Of a DNA stretch of 64,000 bases, positions 26,921-35,736 are shown piece after piece (the first letter of the stretch is position 1; each line of letters begins with the position of its first letter). Origin of the DNA: Oceanihabitans sediminis (lineage in GTDB: Bacteria; Bacteroidota; Bacteroidia; Flavobacteriales; Flavobacteriaceae); NCBI RefSeq assembly GCF_003337215.1, contig NZ_QPIG01000001.1:1-64000 (forward strand), given 5' to 3'. The position numbers were made by a program, and so were the translations under genes. A model generated the notes under the pieces. The model was not told the DNA's origin. It made no database searches and saw only the letters and a list, made by a program, of their open reading frames with translations.

Positions 26921-27451
26921 ATGAGACATCTATTATCCATTACGACTTTATTACTTTTATTAGTAATTACCACTTCGTGTAGCTCTGTAAGAGTTGCATC
27001 CGATTACGATAAACAAGCAGATTTTAATAATTATAAAACCTTTGCTTTTTATAAAACTGGCATTGATAAAGCTGAAATTAATGATATTGATAAGCGTAGA
27101 ATATTACGTGCTATAGAAGCTGAATTAACCGCTAAAGGTTTCACTAAATCTGAAAAACCAGATTTACTAGTAAGTATTTTTACAAAATCTAGAGAAGAAG
27201 TAAATGTATATAATAATGGTTACGGACCTTACGGTTATGGTTGGGGCTGGAGACCTTACTATTGGAACAATAGTACTGTTACAAGAAATACAGAAGGGGT
27301 TTTATATATAGACCTAATAGATGCTTCTAAGAAAGAATTAGTTTGGCAAGGACAAGGAACTGGTTACCTTTCTCAAAACAAGAAGGAAGAACGAATTCAA
27401 GAGTTTGTAACTAAGATATTAGAAAAATATCCTCCGGGAGCAAAAAAGTAA
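26921..27451 (+). CDS. DUF4136-family lipoprotein
   Basis: A 176-residue predicted lipoprotein (signal ending VITTSC, Cys 20). The body follows the DUF4136 pattern: VASDYDKQADFNNYKTFAFY near the start, KPDLLVSIFTKSRE, an aromatic Gly/Tyr/Trp-rich loop (GYGPYGYGWGWRPYYW), and GVLYIDLIDASKKELVWQG toward the end. Function unknown; presumed envelope protein. It follows hutU by 18 bases on the same strand but has no obvious link to histidine catabolism. Confidence 0.85.
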   Translation: MRHLLSITTLLLLLVITTSCSSVRVASDYDKQADFNNYKTFAFYKTGIDKAEINDIDKRRILRAIEAELTAKGFTKSEKPDLLVSIFTKSREEVNVYNNGYGPYGYGWGWRPYYWNNSTVTRNTEGVLYIDLIDASKKELVWQGQGTGYLSQNKKEERIQEFVTKILEKYPPGAKK

Positions 27452-27456
27452 AAACA

Positions 27457-27487
27457 AAAAAAAGCCACTCAAACGAGTGGCTTTTTT
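27457..27487. terminator. Bidirectional terminator
   Basis: A perfect stem, AAAAAAGCCACTC (27458-27470) with GAGTGGCTTTTTT (27475-27487), 4-base loop, between converging genes. Confidence 0.92.
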
Positions 27488-27505
27488 ATTATATATAAAC
27501 TAAAA

Positions 27506-27853
27506 TTACTTAGAATATTCGTTTAATAACTCTAAATGCGCTGCATATTGCTCTGCATTTAAAACAGCTTTTAATTTAGCGTTTGTAGATTCAACTAAAG
27601 ATGCTTTTACTTTTTTAACATCTTCAATACTTGTGTTTCCTCTTAAACCCTTTAAATTTTGATGGTAATCCACTAAAATATAAAAAGTTTCCGCTTGTTG
27701 ATCTCCTGTAAGTGTTGCTGCTTGGTGTATTGCATGCGTTTGCATTTTTGCTACTTGCTCTGGTGACTGTTGTCTAGAATCCTGTGCCTGTGTTTGTTGT
27801 AAACCAATAAAGAAAACTGCTATAAAGCTTAAAAGTGTAAAGTACTTTTTCAT
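27506..27853 (-). CDS. Small exported helical protein
   Basis: A 115-residue protein with a signal peptide (residues 1-23, ending QTQAQ) and a helical body. TLTGDQQAETFYI and VLNAEQYAAHLEL loosely resemble the paired LTxxQ motifs of Spy/CpxP-like periplasmic proteins, similar in style to the gene at 14945-15412. I do not recognise a named family with certainty. It is followed downstream by the bidirectional terminator shared with the DUF4136 gene. Confidence 0.6.
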   Translation of the reverse strand: MKKYFTLLSFIAVFFIGLQQTQAQDSRQQSPEQVAKMQTHAIHQAATLTGDQQAETFYILVDYHQNLKGLRGNTSIEDVKKVKASLVESTNAKLKAVLNAEQYAAHLELLNEYSK

Positions 27854-27929
27854 ATTTATTTAATATTTATAATATTTGAATTTTAAGTGTTCAATATACA
27901 AAATAATTTGAAACCTAAAATAGATTTAA

Positions 27930-30002
27930 TTAATAGCTTAAAAGTTTTTCAATTTGAACTTTTACCTTTTCTGTAGAAGGAATCATCGTTTCTTCTAAGA
28001 TACTATTTAAAGGAATTGCAGGCATATTCTCACTTCCAATGGTCATTACTGGTGCATCTAAATATCTAAAGCACTCTTCTTGTATTTTTCCAGCTAAAGC
28101 TCTTGCAAAACTATTGTTTGAAGGTTCTTCTGTTACTACTAAGCACTTACCTGTTTTCTTTACAGATTTCATAACGGTATCTTCATCTAAAGGATAAAGT
28201 GTTCGTAAGTCAATTACTTCTATTTGATCTTTCAATCCTAATTCTTCACTTGCATTCATTGCCCAATGCACTCCCATTCCGTAGGTAACTATCGTTAGTG
28301 TTTCTACATCATCTTGTTTCCAAATTTCTTGTAACAACCATGCTTTTCCAAATGGCAATACATAATCTTCACTAGGCTCGACCGATGTTGCTCCTTGTGT
28401 TCCTGGAACCTTAGACCAATACAATCCTTTATGCTCTAAGATAACCACCGGGTTTGGATCGTAATAAGCAGCTTTCATTAAGCCTTTTAAGTCTGCACCA
28501 TTACTTGGATAAGCAATTTTAATACCGCGAATATTAGTAATAACACTTTCTACTGAAGAAGAATGGTAAGGACCACCACTTCCATAAGCACCAATTGGCA
28601 CACGTAGAATCATGCTTACTGGCCATTTACCATTAGATAAATAGCAACTTCTACTTACTTCGGTAAATAACTGATTTAATCCTGGCCAAATATAATCGGC
28701 AAACTGTACCTCAACAATTGGCTTTAATCCAACTGCTGACATTCCCACAGTAGAACCAACTATAAAAGCTTCTTGAATGGCTGTATTAAATACACGATCG
28801 TCACCAAATTTCTGTGCTAAGGTTGCTGCTTCTCTAAACACACCACCTAATCGCCCTCCAACATCTTGACCATATAATAAACACTCTTTGTGTTTTCTCA
28901 TTAATTCCTCTACCGCAAATAAAGCACAGTCAACCATCACAACTTTATCTGCTCCTTTTGGTGAACGCTCTCCTTTTTCTTCTGTAATTGGAGTTGGTGC
29001 AAAATCGTTTGTAAATAAATCTTCTGGCTTTGGATCTTCGGCAAATAAGGCTTTATCGTAATCTGCCTGAACTTTTTCTTTAGCCTCTGCCTCTATTCTA
29101 TCAATATCTTTTTGCGTGAATCCGTTATCTAACAATTGTTGCTTAATAACAGGATACGGGTCTCTAGTTTTTGCTTCTTCTAAATCATCTCGATACCACT
29201 CCATGCGCACTCCAGAAGTATGGTGATTTAATAAAGGAACCTTAGCATGTACTAAAAATGGACGGCGTTCTGTACGAATAGTTTCTATCACTTTTTCTAA
29301 GGCTTGGTAACTTTCTGTAAAGTTTGCTCCGTCGATAGTAATTGCATCTAATCCTTTAAAACCTTTGGAGTATTCATAAGCGTCTTGAGCACGAGTTTCT
29401 GCTGCATTCGCTGAAATATCCCAACCATTATCTTGTACTAAATACAAAATAGGCATTTGTTTTAAAGCTGCCATTTGGAAGGCCTCAGCAATTTCTCCTT
29501 CGGTAACAGACGCATCACCTAAAGAACACACTGTAATAGGATTTAAAGCTTTTTCATTTTCTGCATGAACCACATGTGGATTCTGTAAGCCTTGTTGCTC
29601 TATATATTTCATTCCCATAGCAACACCTGTTGCTGGAATGGCTTGCATACCGGTTGCTGAAGATTGATGTGGAATCTTAGGCTTATCGGCATCGTTTAAA
29701 CTTGGATGCGAATAATAGGTTCTTCCTCCTGAAAAAGGATCTTCTTTTTTTGCTAATAATTGTAACATTAAATCATAAGGTGTTAAACCGAACGATAATA
29801 ACATAGCATCATCTCTATAATATGGAAAAGCATAATCTTGAGGCAACAATTGCATACCTAAAGCAATTTGAATTGCTTCATGGCCACGAGAGGTTGCATG
29901 CACATATTTTGAAACGTGTTTAAAATTTGCTTCATACAATTCTGTCATTGCTTTTGCTGTGCATAGATTTAAAAATCCTTTTTCTAAAATTTCCTTTTTC
30001 AT
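27930..30002 (-). CDS. 2-oxoacid dehydrogenase E1, fused alpha and beta subunits
   Basis: A 690-residue fusion of the E1 alpha and beta subunits of a branched-chain-type 2-oxoacid dehydrogenase. The alpha part (about 1-330) has the thiamine diphosphate motif beginning GDASVTEGEIAEAF and ending near DNGWD. A linker rich in Glu/Lys/Pro follows (about 330-350). The beta part (350-690) has the transketolase-like pyrimidine domain (LLYGQDVGGRLGGVF) and a C-terminal domain (TYGMGVHWAMNASEEL). With the E2 and ilvE genes upstream on the same strand it most likely oxidises the oxoacids from Val, Leu and Ile. Repeat copy B lies between ilvE and this gene. Confidence 0.92.
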   Translation of the reverse strand: MKKEILEKGFLNLCTAKAMTELYEANFKHVSKYVHATSRGHEAIQIALGMQLLPQDYAFPYYRDDAMLLSFGLTPYDLMLQLLAKKEDPFSGGRTYYSHPSLNDADKPKIPHQSSATGMQAIPATGVAMGMKYIEQQGLQNPHVVHAENEKALNPITVCSLGDASVTEGEIAEAFQMAALKQMPILYLVQDNGWDISANAAETRAQDAYEYSKGFKGLDAITIDGANFTESYQALEKVIETIRTERRPFLVHAKVPLLNHHTSGVRMEWYRDDLEEAKTRDPYPVIKQQLLDNGFTQKDIDRIEAEAKEKVQADYDKALFAEDPKPEDLFTNDFAPTPITEEKGERSPKGADKVVMVDCALFAVEELMRKHKECLLYGQDVGGRLGGVFREAATLAQKFGDDRVFNTAIQEAFIVGSTVGMSAVGLKPIVEVQFADYIWPGLNQLFTEVSRSCYLSNGKWPVSMILRVPIGAYGSGGPYHSSSVESVITNIRGIKIAYPSNGADLKGLMKAAYYDPNPVVILEHKGLYWSKVPGTQGATSVEPSEDYVLPFGKAWLLQEIWKQDDVETLTIVTYGMGVHWAMNASEELGLKDQIEVIDLRTLYPLDEDTVMKSVKKTGKCLVVTEEPSNNSFARALAGKIQEECFRYLDAPVMTIGSENMPAIPLNSILEETMIPSTEKVKVQIEKLLSY

Positions 30003-30061
30003 ATTATGATCTATATGCTTGTGTTTTGTTTTTTGTAATTATTAGTATCTATCTTAATGCT

Positions 30062-30137
30062 GCGTTAGGGATTGAGGCTTTGTTGGAGCTCCTCGCAGAG
30101 AGCGACTGCCGAAAGCCCGACCCTTGTGGTAACGCCC
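30062..30137 (-). repeat. Structured intergenic repeat, copy B
   Basis: A 76-base copy bounded by GCGTTAGGG and TAACGCCC. Inside are complementary GGCTTT and AAAGCC words, the self-complementary GGAGCTCC, and a TCGC/GCGA mini-hairpin. It is nearly identical to copy D (47496-47572) and differs from copies A and C in the middle. It ends 8 bases beyond the ilvE stop codon, in the ilvE-E1 intergenic region. Confidence 0.8.
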
Positions 30138-30145
30138 AAATTAAT

Positions 30146-31207
30146 TTACTCTTTATCTACTTTGGTCATCCAACCAAATTTATCTTTTAACTGACCAGTT
30201 TTAATGGCATTTAGTGTGTCATTTACTTCTAACCCTACAGGGCTTTCATCTGAAACATGAATGGTTTCATCCTCTAGTCCAATTTCTTGGATGTAAGCAA
30301 TACCTACAGCGGTTCCTGTTCCGAATGCTTCTTCTAGACTTCCGTTTTCTGAAGCTTCTTTAATTTCATCGATCGTGATTTTACGCTCGGTAACTTTAAA
30401 ATTCATAGAACGCAACATATCGATAACACTTGCTCTAGTGATTCCGTGTAACACAGAACCATCAAGGTTTGGCGTGATAAATTCTCCATTGATTTTGAAG
30501 AATATGTTCATAGTACCAACTTCCTGAATATATTTATGTTCTGCTGCGTCTAACCAAAGTACTTGGTCGTAGCCTTTTGCTTTTGCTAATTCGGTTGGAA
30601 GTACTGCTGCTGCGTAGTTTCCGGCTGCTTTAGCTTCTCCTGTTCCACCATGAGCGGCACGGATATATTGTTTTTCGGCCCATAATTTAATGCGCTTACT
30701 ATACAGTGCTTGTGCTGGCGATGCCATGATGATAAACTTGTAATGTGTTGCTGCACGCATCCCAATAAAAGCCTCATCGGCATACATAAAAGGTCTTAAA
30801 TATAAAGCGCTTCCTTCTGTTGGAGGAATCCAATTATGATCTATAGAAATTAATTTTTTAAGTCCTTCAACAAAAATTTCTTCTGGTAATTCAGGCATTC
30901 CCATACGCGTTGCACTTTCGTTTAAACGTTTTGCATTTTGCTCTGGTCTGAATAACATTGGCGTACCATCGGTATCCTTATAAGCTTTCATTCCCTCGAA
31001 AATTGCTTGTCCGTAATGCAAAGCCATTGCTGCAGGATGCGTTGGAATTAATCCCATAGGTACTACTCTTGCATCTACCCACTCGCCATTATCATAATCG
31101 CAAATGAACATGTGATCTGTAAATGTAGTTCCTAAAGGAATGTTGTTAAAATCTAATTGGTCAACTTTTGATTTTTCTACTTTATCAACTGTAATCTTGT
31201 ACTTCAT
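30146..31207 (-). CDS. ilvE: Branched-chain amino acid aminotransferase
   Basis: A 353-residue class IV (fold type IV) PLP aminotransferase that interconverts Val, Leu and Ile with their 2-oxoacids. Recognisable blocks are MALHYGQAIFEGMKAYK (about residues 81-97), YLRPFMYADEAFIG, GGTGEAKAAGNYAAAVLP around the PLP Lys, EVGTMNIFF, and FGTGTAVGIAYI. It belongs to the longer BCAT type. Its position between the E2 gene and the E1 fusion suggests a catabolic role feeding oxoacids to the dehydrogenase, although such enzymes also act in synthesis. Spacing to E2 is about 85 bases. Confidence 0.95.
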   Translation of the reverse strand: MKYKITVDKVEKSKVDQLDFNNIPLGTTFTDHMFICDYDNGEWVDARVVPMGLIPTHPAAMALHYGQAIFEGMKAYKDTDGTPMLFRPEQNAKRLNESATRMGMPELPEEIFVEGLKKLISIDHNWIPPTEGSALYLRPFMYADEAFIGMRAATHYKFIIMASPAQALYSKRIKLWAEKQYIRAAHGGTGEAKAAGNYAAAVLPTELAKAKGYDQVLWLDAAEHKYIQEVGTMNIFFKINGEFITPNLDGSVLHGITRASVIDMLRSMNFKVTERKITIDEIKEASENGSLEEAFGTGTAVGIAYIQEIGLEDETIHVSDESPVGLEVNDTLNAIKTGQLKDKFGWMTKVDKE

Positions 31208-31292
31208 ATTTTTATTTTTTTCATTTCGAAAAACGAAATAATACTGTATTAATTTTATTGAAATTCTTCGCTAGGACGGGAATAACAATATA

Positions 31293-32600
31293 TTATATTT
31301 CTCTGTTTATATCAAATTGCTCAAAGTAATCGGCAACACGACGAACGAAGCTTCCTCCTAAAAATCCATCGACTACCCTGTGGTCAAAAGATAAGGATAA
31401 ATACATCATGCTACGAATAGCAATTTCGTCTCCTTTTTCGGTTTCAATAACTTCTGCACGTTTCTTTATAATTCCTAAAGCTAAAATAGCAACTTCTGGT
31501 TGGTTGATAATTGGTGTTCCCATAACAGACCCGAATGTACCAACATTAGAAATGGTAAATGTGCTTCCTTTAATATCATCTCCAGCCAACTTGTTTTCTC
31601 TGGCTTTTCCTGCAAGTTCATTTACATTAGAAGCTAGGGTTTTTAAATCCTTAGTATCAGCATTTTTTACCACTGGAACAATTAAGTTTCCACTAGGAAG
31701 TGCTGTTGCCATACCAATATTAACATCCTCTTTCACAATGATGCTATTACCATCTACCGAAGCATTTATATTTGGAAAATCTTTTACTGCTTTCGCTACA
31801 GCCTCCACAAACAATGGTGTAAATGTTAATCGTTCACCATATTTTTCTTGGAATGCTACTTTATTAGCATTTCTCCAATTTACCATATTCGTTAAATCGG
31901 CTTCCACATAAGCAGTTACGTGAGGCGATGTGTGTTTTGAATACACCATATGATCGGCAATCATTTGACGCATTCTATCCATCTCGATGATTTTACCTTT
32001 GCCTTTATCGAAATTTAATTGCGGAATTCGGTATGCTGTTGGATCTTGCGTGATAGGTTGCGCATATTTATAGGGTCTACCTTCTTCGATATATTGAAAA
32101 ATATCGCTTTTACGTAGTCTATCATCCTTTCCTGTTGCAGGAATACGTGCTAATTCTTCAAAGCTAATATGATGTTCTTTCGCTATTTTAATTACTAAAG
32201 GCGAAAAGAACGTATTAGTATTAGCTGTTGAAAAAGCTCCTGTTGCAACCTGTGTTTGTTGTACTACTTTTGGCTTTTTGGTTTGCTTTTTTGTCTTAGA
32301 AGGTTTTTTGTCTTCTGAAGCTGCTGAAGCTACCTCTTTATTTGTAGTTGCTACTTTTTCTGAAAATTCTAAAGTTGCGATTACCGTTCCTACCGGCACA
32401 ACATCTTTAGCTTGAAAAAGGATTTTAGTTAATTTCCCTGATGCTGGAGCCGGAACTTCATTATCAACTTTATCCGTTGCTACCTCAAGAATTATATCTC
32501 CTTCATTAAAACTATCACCTTCTTCTACTAACCAATTAATGATTGTCCCTTCAGTAATACTTTCGCCCATTTTAGGCATTTTCAATTCAAATTTTTCCAA
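31293..32600 (-). CDS. 2-oxoacid dehydrogenase E2 (lipoyl acyltransferase)
   Basis: An E2 core subunit, about 435 residues from the chosen start. The order is an N-terminal lipoyl domain (KMPKMGESITEGTI, lipoyl Lys in EVATDKVDNEVPAPASG), a Lys/Thr-rich linker, a peripheral subunit-binding domain (SPLVIKIAKEHHISFEELA ... GKDDRLRKSDIF), and a catalytic acyltransferase domain ending in LSFDHRVVDGFLGG with the active-site His. The frame extends to a TTG at 32654, but residues before the lipoyl fold are not family-like. A TTG at 32600 (Leu-Glu-Lys-Phe-Glu-Leu) starts right at the lipoyl domain and is preferred with moderate confidence. LipB would supply the octanoyl precursor. Confidence 0.9.
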   Translation of the reverse strand: MEKFELKMPKMGESITEGTIINWLVEEGDSFNEGDIILEVATDKVDNEVPAPASGKLTKILFQAKDVVPVGTVIATLEFSEKVATTNKEVASAASEDKKPSKTKKQTKKPKVVQQTQVATGAFSTANTNTFFSPLVIKIAKEHHISFEELARIPATGKDDRLRKSDIFQYIEEGRPYKYAQPITQDPTAYRIPQLNFDKGKGKIIEMDRMRQMIADHMVYSKHTSPHVTAYVEADLTNMVNWRNANKVAFQEKYGERLTFTPLFVEAVAKAVKDFPNINASVDGNSIIVKEDVNIGMATALPSGNLIVPVVKNADTKDLKTLASNVNELAGKARENKLAGDDIKGSTFTISNVGTFGSVMGTPIINQPEVAILALGIIKKRAEVIETEKGDEIAIRSMMYLSLSFDHRVVDGFLGGSFVRRVADYFEQFDINREI

Positions 32601-32737
32601 GCTTAAAAAGTGTTTTATTAAAGAAATAAAAGTACTAAATTTTGCGCTTTCCAAAGCCTAAAACCCATAGTATTTAACTTACATAGAATATAATTCTTTT
32701 AAAAGACATTATTTTAGCTAAAAATTCTTTTTAGACC

Positions 32738-32745
32738 TATATTTG
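32738..32745 (+). promoter_or_regulatory. Putative -7 box for the Lrp-type regulator
   Basis: TATATTTG, an exact TAnnTTTG match, 25 bases before the regulator ATG. It lies in the intergenic region divergent from the E2 gene. Confidence 0.5.
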
Positions 32746-32769
32746 TAGAGTTAAAAAAATAATTTTCCT

Positions 32770-33246
32770 ATGCATTATAGCCTTGATAAAATAGACCGAC
32801 AGATCTTAACTTTACTGCAACAAAACAGTAATCGAACAACAAAAAGCATCGCTACTGAGTTGGGAATGACCACAACCCCCATCTTTGAGCGCATTAAAAA
32901 ATTAGAAAAAGAGGGTTACATTAATAAATATGTTGCTGTTTTAAACAATAAAAAAATAGGGTTAAAACAGACTGTTTTTATCGGAATTACCTTGCAAGGG
33001 CATACAAGAAGTTTTTTAGAGAAGTTTGTTACTCAAATAAATAGCTTTCCAGAAGTTATTGAATGCCATCGTGTTAGTGGTAATTTTGATTATTTATTAA
33101 AGTTAGTCGTTGAAGATATTGAGGCCTACGAAACGTTTATTATATCGAAACTAACTTTGCTTCCTTACTTAGGGAATGTACAAAGTTTAATTGCTTTATC
33201 AACCAGCAAAGAAACCAATGAGATTGATTTGGGTAGAATTATCTGA
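32770..33246 (+). CDS. Lrp/AsnC-family transcriptional regulator
   Basis: A 158-residue regulator with an N-terminal winged helix-turn-helix (LDKIDRQILTLLQQNSNRTTKSIATELGMTT; only family pattern noted) and a C-terminal RAM/AsnC ligand-binding domain (FIGITLQGHT ... VIECHRVSGNFDYLLKLVVEDIEAYE). Such proteins sense amino acids, often leucine. Divergent placement next to the E2-ilvE-E1 genes makes it the likely local regulator of branched-chain amino acid catabolism; this is inference from context. A terminator follows. Confidence 0.93.
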   Translation: MHYSLDKIDRQILTLLQQNSNRTTKSIATELGMTTTPIFERIKKLEKEGYINKYVAVLNNKKIGLKQTVFIGITLQGHTRSFLEKFVTQINSFPEVIECHRVSGNFDYLLKLVVEDIEAYETFIISKLTLLPYLGNVQSLIALSTSKETNEIDLGRII

Positions 33247-33250
33247 ATAT

Positions 33251-33282
33251 AAAAAAGCCTAAGTCGATACTTAGGCTTTTTT
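33251..33282. terminator. Bidirectional terminator
   Basis: A perfect 13-bp stem, AAAAAAGCCTAAG (33251-33263) with CTTAGGCTTTTTT (33270-33282), ending the Lrp-type gene and the converging PAA operon. Confidence 0.92.
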
Positions 33283-33300
33283 CGTACTTCTTAAGAGGTC

Positions 33301-34641
33301 TTATGAGTTTCTTAAATCGACAATACGGTTTAGTTTTCCTCCTTCACTTTTAGGAATGGAATCACAACAACATAAAGTCACCTGCATACTTAAACCAACT
33401 TTATCTCTAATATTCTTTTTTAATTGATTTGTCATTTCCATTAAAGCTGAATTCTTTACAATGTCATCTTTAACAAATCCGTTGCCTAAACCTATTTTCT
33501 CTTGGAAATCAGTACTTGTTTCCACCTTTACTTCTACTTGATCTGTAAGCCCTTGTTTTGTTACCACCAACTGATAATTTGGTGCTAGTTCGGTATATTC
33601 TGTAAAGATTTCTTCAATTTGGGTATGGAATAAATTCACACCTCGAATGATTAACATATCATCGGCACGACCTTTTAATTTACCCATTTTTATGTGAGTT
33701 CTAGAGGTGCTATGATCGTACGACAGACTACAAATATCGTTTGTCCAATATCTAAGAAATGGCATCGCTTCTTTAGAAAGTGTCGTAAACACAAGCACGC
33801 CTTCCTCTCCGTAAGGAAGAGGTTCTCCCGTATCTTTATCTACAATTTCTGGAAAGAAATGATCTTCCCAAACATAACTTCCTGTTCCTTGTTCATCCCA
33901 AGCTTCTTGCGAAACTCCAGGTCCGATTATTTCACTTAGACCGTAAATATTAGTTGCTTTTACACCTAACGACGATTCTATATCTGTTCTTATCGCTTCT
34001 GTCCATGGTTCGGCACCAAGAATAGCATATTTTAAGTTGATATCTGATTTACTCAAGTTTCGCTTTTCCAATTCACTTGCAATGGTTTGCGCATAAGACG
34101 GTGTACAACAAATAACTTCCGGTTTAAAATCTTGTAATAGGGTAATTTGCCTATCGGTCATCCCCACAGAAACAGGAACCACAGACATCCCTAATTGTTC
34201 TGCTCCATAATGAATTCCTATACCTCCGGTAAATAATCCGTAACCATAACTGTTGTGCATTTTCATTCCTGGTTTGGCACCTCCTGCAGCCAATGACCTC
34301 GCCACCACTTCAGAAAAAATATTTAAGTCTTTCTTGGTATATGCTACTACGGTAGGTTTCCCTGTAGTACCACTAGAGCAATGAATTCTCGCTAGCTGAG
34401 TTTCGGGCACTGTTAAAAACCCAAAGGGATATCGATCTCTTAAATCTGTTTTTTTGGTAAATGGTAATTTATGAATATCATCAATTGATTTTATCGATGA
34501 CACATCGATACCAGATTTATCAAATAGATCTTTATAAAATGGCACTGTTTTATATACGCGATTTACAAGGTTTACCAAGCGTTCGCTTTGCAGCTTCCTA
34601 AGTTTTACAAGTGGAAGCGTTTCTATTTCTTTATTATACAT
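33301..34641 (-). CDS. paaK: Phenylacetate-CoA ligase
   Basis: A 446-residue AMP-forming ligase that activates phenylacetate to phenylacetyl-CoA, the entry step of the PAA pathway. The ATP-binding loop HCSSGTTGKPTVVAYTKKD lies near residues 87-105, YGLSEIIGPGVSQE forms the adenylation core, and GRADDMLIIRGVNLFHTQIE marks the C-terminal domain. Length fits PaaK (about 437-440). It is the last gene of the minus-strand locus, 11 bases after the hexapeptide acyltransferase paaY. Confidence 0.95.
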   Translation of the reverse strand: MYNKEIETLPLVKLRKLQSERLVNLVNRVYKTVPFYKDLFDKSGIDVSSIKSIDDIHKLPFTKKTDLRDRYPFGFLTVPETQLARIHCSSGTTGKPTVVAYTKKDLNIFSEVVARSLAAGGAKPGMKMHNSYGYGLFTGGIGIHYGAEQLGMSVVPVSVGMTDRQITLLQDFKPEVICCTPSYAQTIASELEKRNLSKSDINLKYAILGAEPWTEAIRTDIESSLGVKATNIYGLSEIIGPGVSQEAWDEQGTGSYVWEDHFFPEIVDKDTGEPLPYGEEGVLVFTTLSKEAMPFLRYWTNDICSLSYDHSTSRTHIKMGKLKGRADDMLIIRGVNLFHTQIEEIFTEYTELAPNYQLVVTKQGLTDQVEVKVETSTDFQEKIGLGNGFVKDDIVKNSALMEMTNQLKKNIRDKVGLSMQVTLCCCDSIPKSEGGKLNRIVDLRNS

Positions 34642-34652
34642 GATGAGATGTC

Positions 34653-35252
34653 TTAATTATTCTTTCTAAAATCTTGTAGCGTTTTATAAAAATCCTCTTG
34701 CTTGGGTAAGTCTTTTGGAACTTCTCTTAAAGGTTCTACAGCCTCTAGGGTCTCGTGACAGTCGGCAGGTAATTGCTGATATAACTTGGTACCTGCAGTT
34801 TTCCAAGAAATCATATCATCACTCACCTCTTTTACTACTTTCGCTGGATTGCCGACTACTAAACTACGCCTTGGAATTTTTGTTTCTGCTTTTACAAAGG
34901 CCATAGCTCCTACAATGCATTCATCTCCTATTTCGGCATCATCCATAATAACAGAATTCATTCCGATAAGGCAATTTCTACCTAAGTTAGCCCCATGAAT
35001 TATAGCACCGTGCCCCACATGAGCACTTTCTTTTAAGACAATAGATTTCCCTGGAAACATATGGACTGTACAGTTTTCTTGTACATTCACTCCGTCTTCC
35101 AAGATAATTTGTCCCCAATCACCACGAATGGTAGCGCCTGGTCCGATGTAACAGTTCTTTCCAATAATGACATTGCCAGTAACTGCGGCTAAGGGATGTA
35201 CAAAACTACTTTCATGTACAACAGGTGTGTAGCCTTTGAATTTGTAAATCAT
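34653..35252 (-). CDS. paaY: PaaY-like hexapeptide-repeat protein
   Basis: A 199-residue left-handed beta-helix protein with hexapeptide repeats over most of its length (VIIGKNCYIGPGATIRGDWG, IIHGANLGRNCLIGMNSVI). His residues in CTVHMFPGK, HVGHGAIIHGA are placed like the zinc ligands of gamma-class carbonic anhydrases. In PAA clusters this family is PaaY, reported as a thioesterase acting on stalled ring-cleavage CoA products. The position directly before paaK supports that naming. The C-terminal 40 residues are an acidic helical tail. Confidence 0.85.
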   Translation of the reverse strand: MIYKFKGYTPVVHESSFVHPLAAVTGNVIIGKNCYIGPGATIRGDWGQIILEDGVNVQENCTVHMFPGKSIVLKESAHVGHGAIIHGANLGRNCLIGMNSVIMDDAEIGDECIVGAMAFVKAETKIPRRSLVVGNPAKVVKEVSDDMISWKTAGTKLYQQLPADCHETLEAVEPLREVPKDLPKQEDFYKTLQDFRKNN

Positions 35253-35271
35253 GTTTAAGTGATAAGCTGAA

Positions 35272-35717
35272 AGCTATGAGCTTTGAGCTTGATTAATTTT
35301 TAATATTTAGTTTTCTTCTTAACGAAGATATCATTTTTCCTTTTTCAGTCAATAATGCACGATTTGATTCATATTGCTCTTTAGAAATATACTTTCTCAA
35401 ATATGCTTTTGTATTCCAAGTCACACATTCATGACTGCTATCCCAAGCCATTTTAAGATATCTATTAAAATTGGCATCCGTACTAGCAGAACCTTCAGAA
35501 ATATTAGCAGCTATTGAGTCTGCGGCTCTAGAAAACTGAGAGGTTAATCTAAAGGTTTCTTTATGTGGAAAGGTTTCAACCAATTCATTAATAATCTCAC
35601 CAAAAGCGATTGCTTTCTGATATACAATTAAATTCTCAAAACTAAAATGATAGTTACTTTCAAATTTCATAATGCTAAATCATATTAAGTATAGTTCTCA
35701 AAATCCAACTCATAGCT
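35272..35717. repeat. Inverted flanks around four-helix-bundle gene 1
   Basis: AGCTATGAG at 35272-35280 is repeated in inverted orientation as CTCATAGCT at 35709-35717. Both lie within longer degenerate tracts: GCTGAAAGCTATGAGCTTTG on the left and GCTCAAGACTCAAGGCT on the right. The pair encloses the 125-residue gene at 35293-35670. Confidence 0.5.
35293..35670 (-). CDS. Four-helix-bundle protein, S23/IVP type (copy 1)
   Basis: A 125-residue protein of the family first seen in intervening sequences of 23S rRNA genes (TIGR02436-like). Shared marks with copy 2 at 41966-42343 are SNYHFSFENLIVYQKAIAFG near the start, LTSQFSRAADSIAANISEGS in the middle, and MISSLRRKL at the end. No enzymatic motif is known; members form small four-helix bundles of unclear function. 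It lies between the PaaF-like gene and paaY, where it has no pathway role that I can see. Degenerate inverted repeats flank it. Confidence 0.9.
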   Translation of the reverse strand: MKFESNYHFSFENLIVYQKAIAFGEIINELVETFPHKETFRLTSQFSRAADSIAANISEGSASTDANFNRYLKMAWDSSHECVTWNTKAYLRKYISKEQYESNRALLTEKGKMISSLRRKLNIKN

Positions 35718-35736
35718 AAAGGCTCAAGACTCAAGG

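Noticed and set aside
29927-30190. 87-residue plus-strand open frame across the ilvE-E1 gap
   Set aside because: It is read antisense across the E1 start, structured repeat copy B and the ilvE end; the peptide has no family features and copy B explains its composition.
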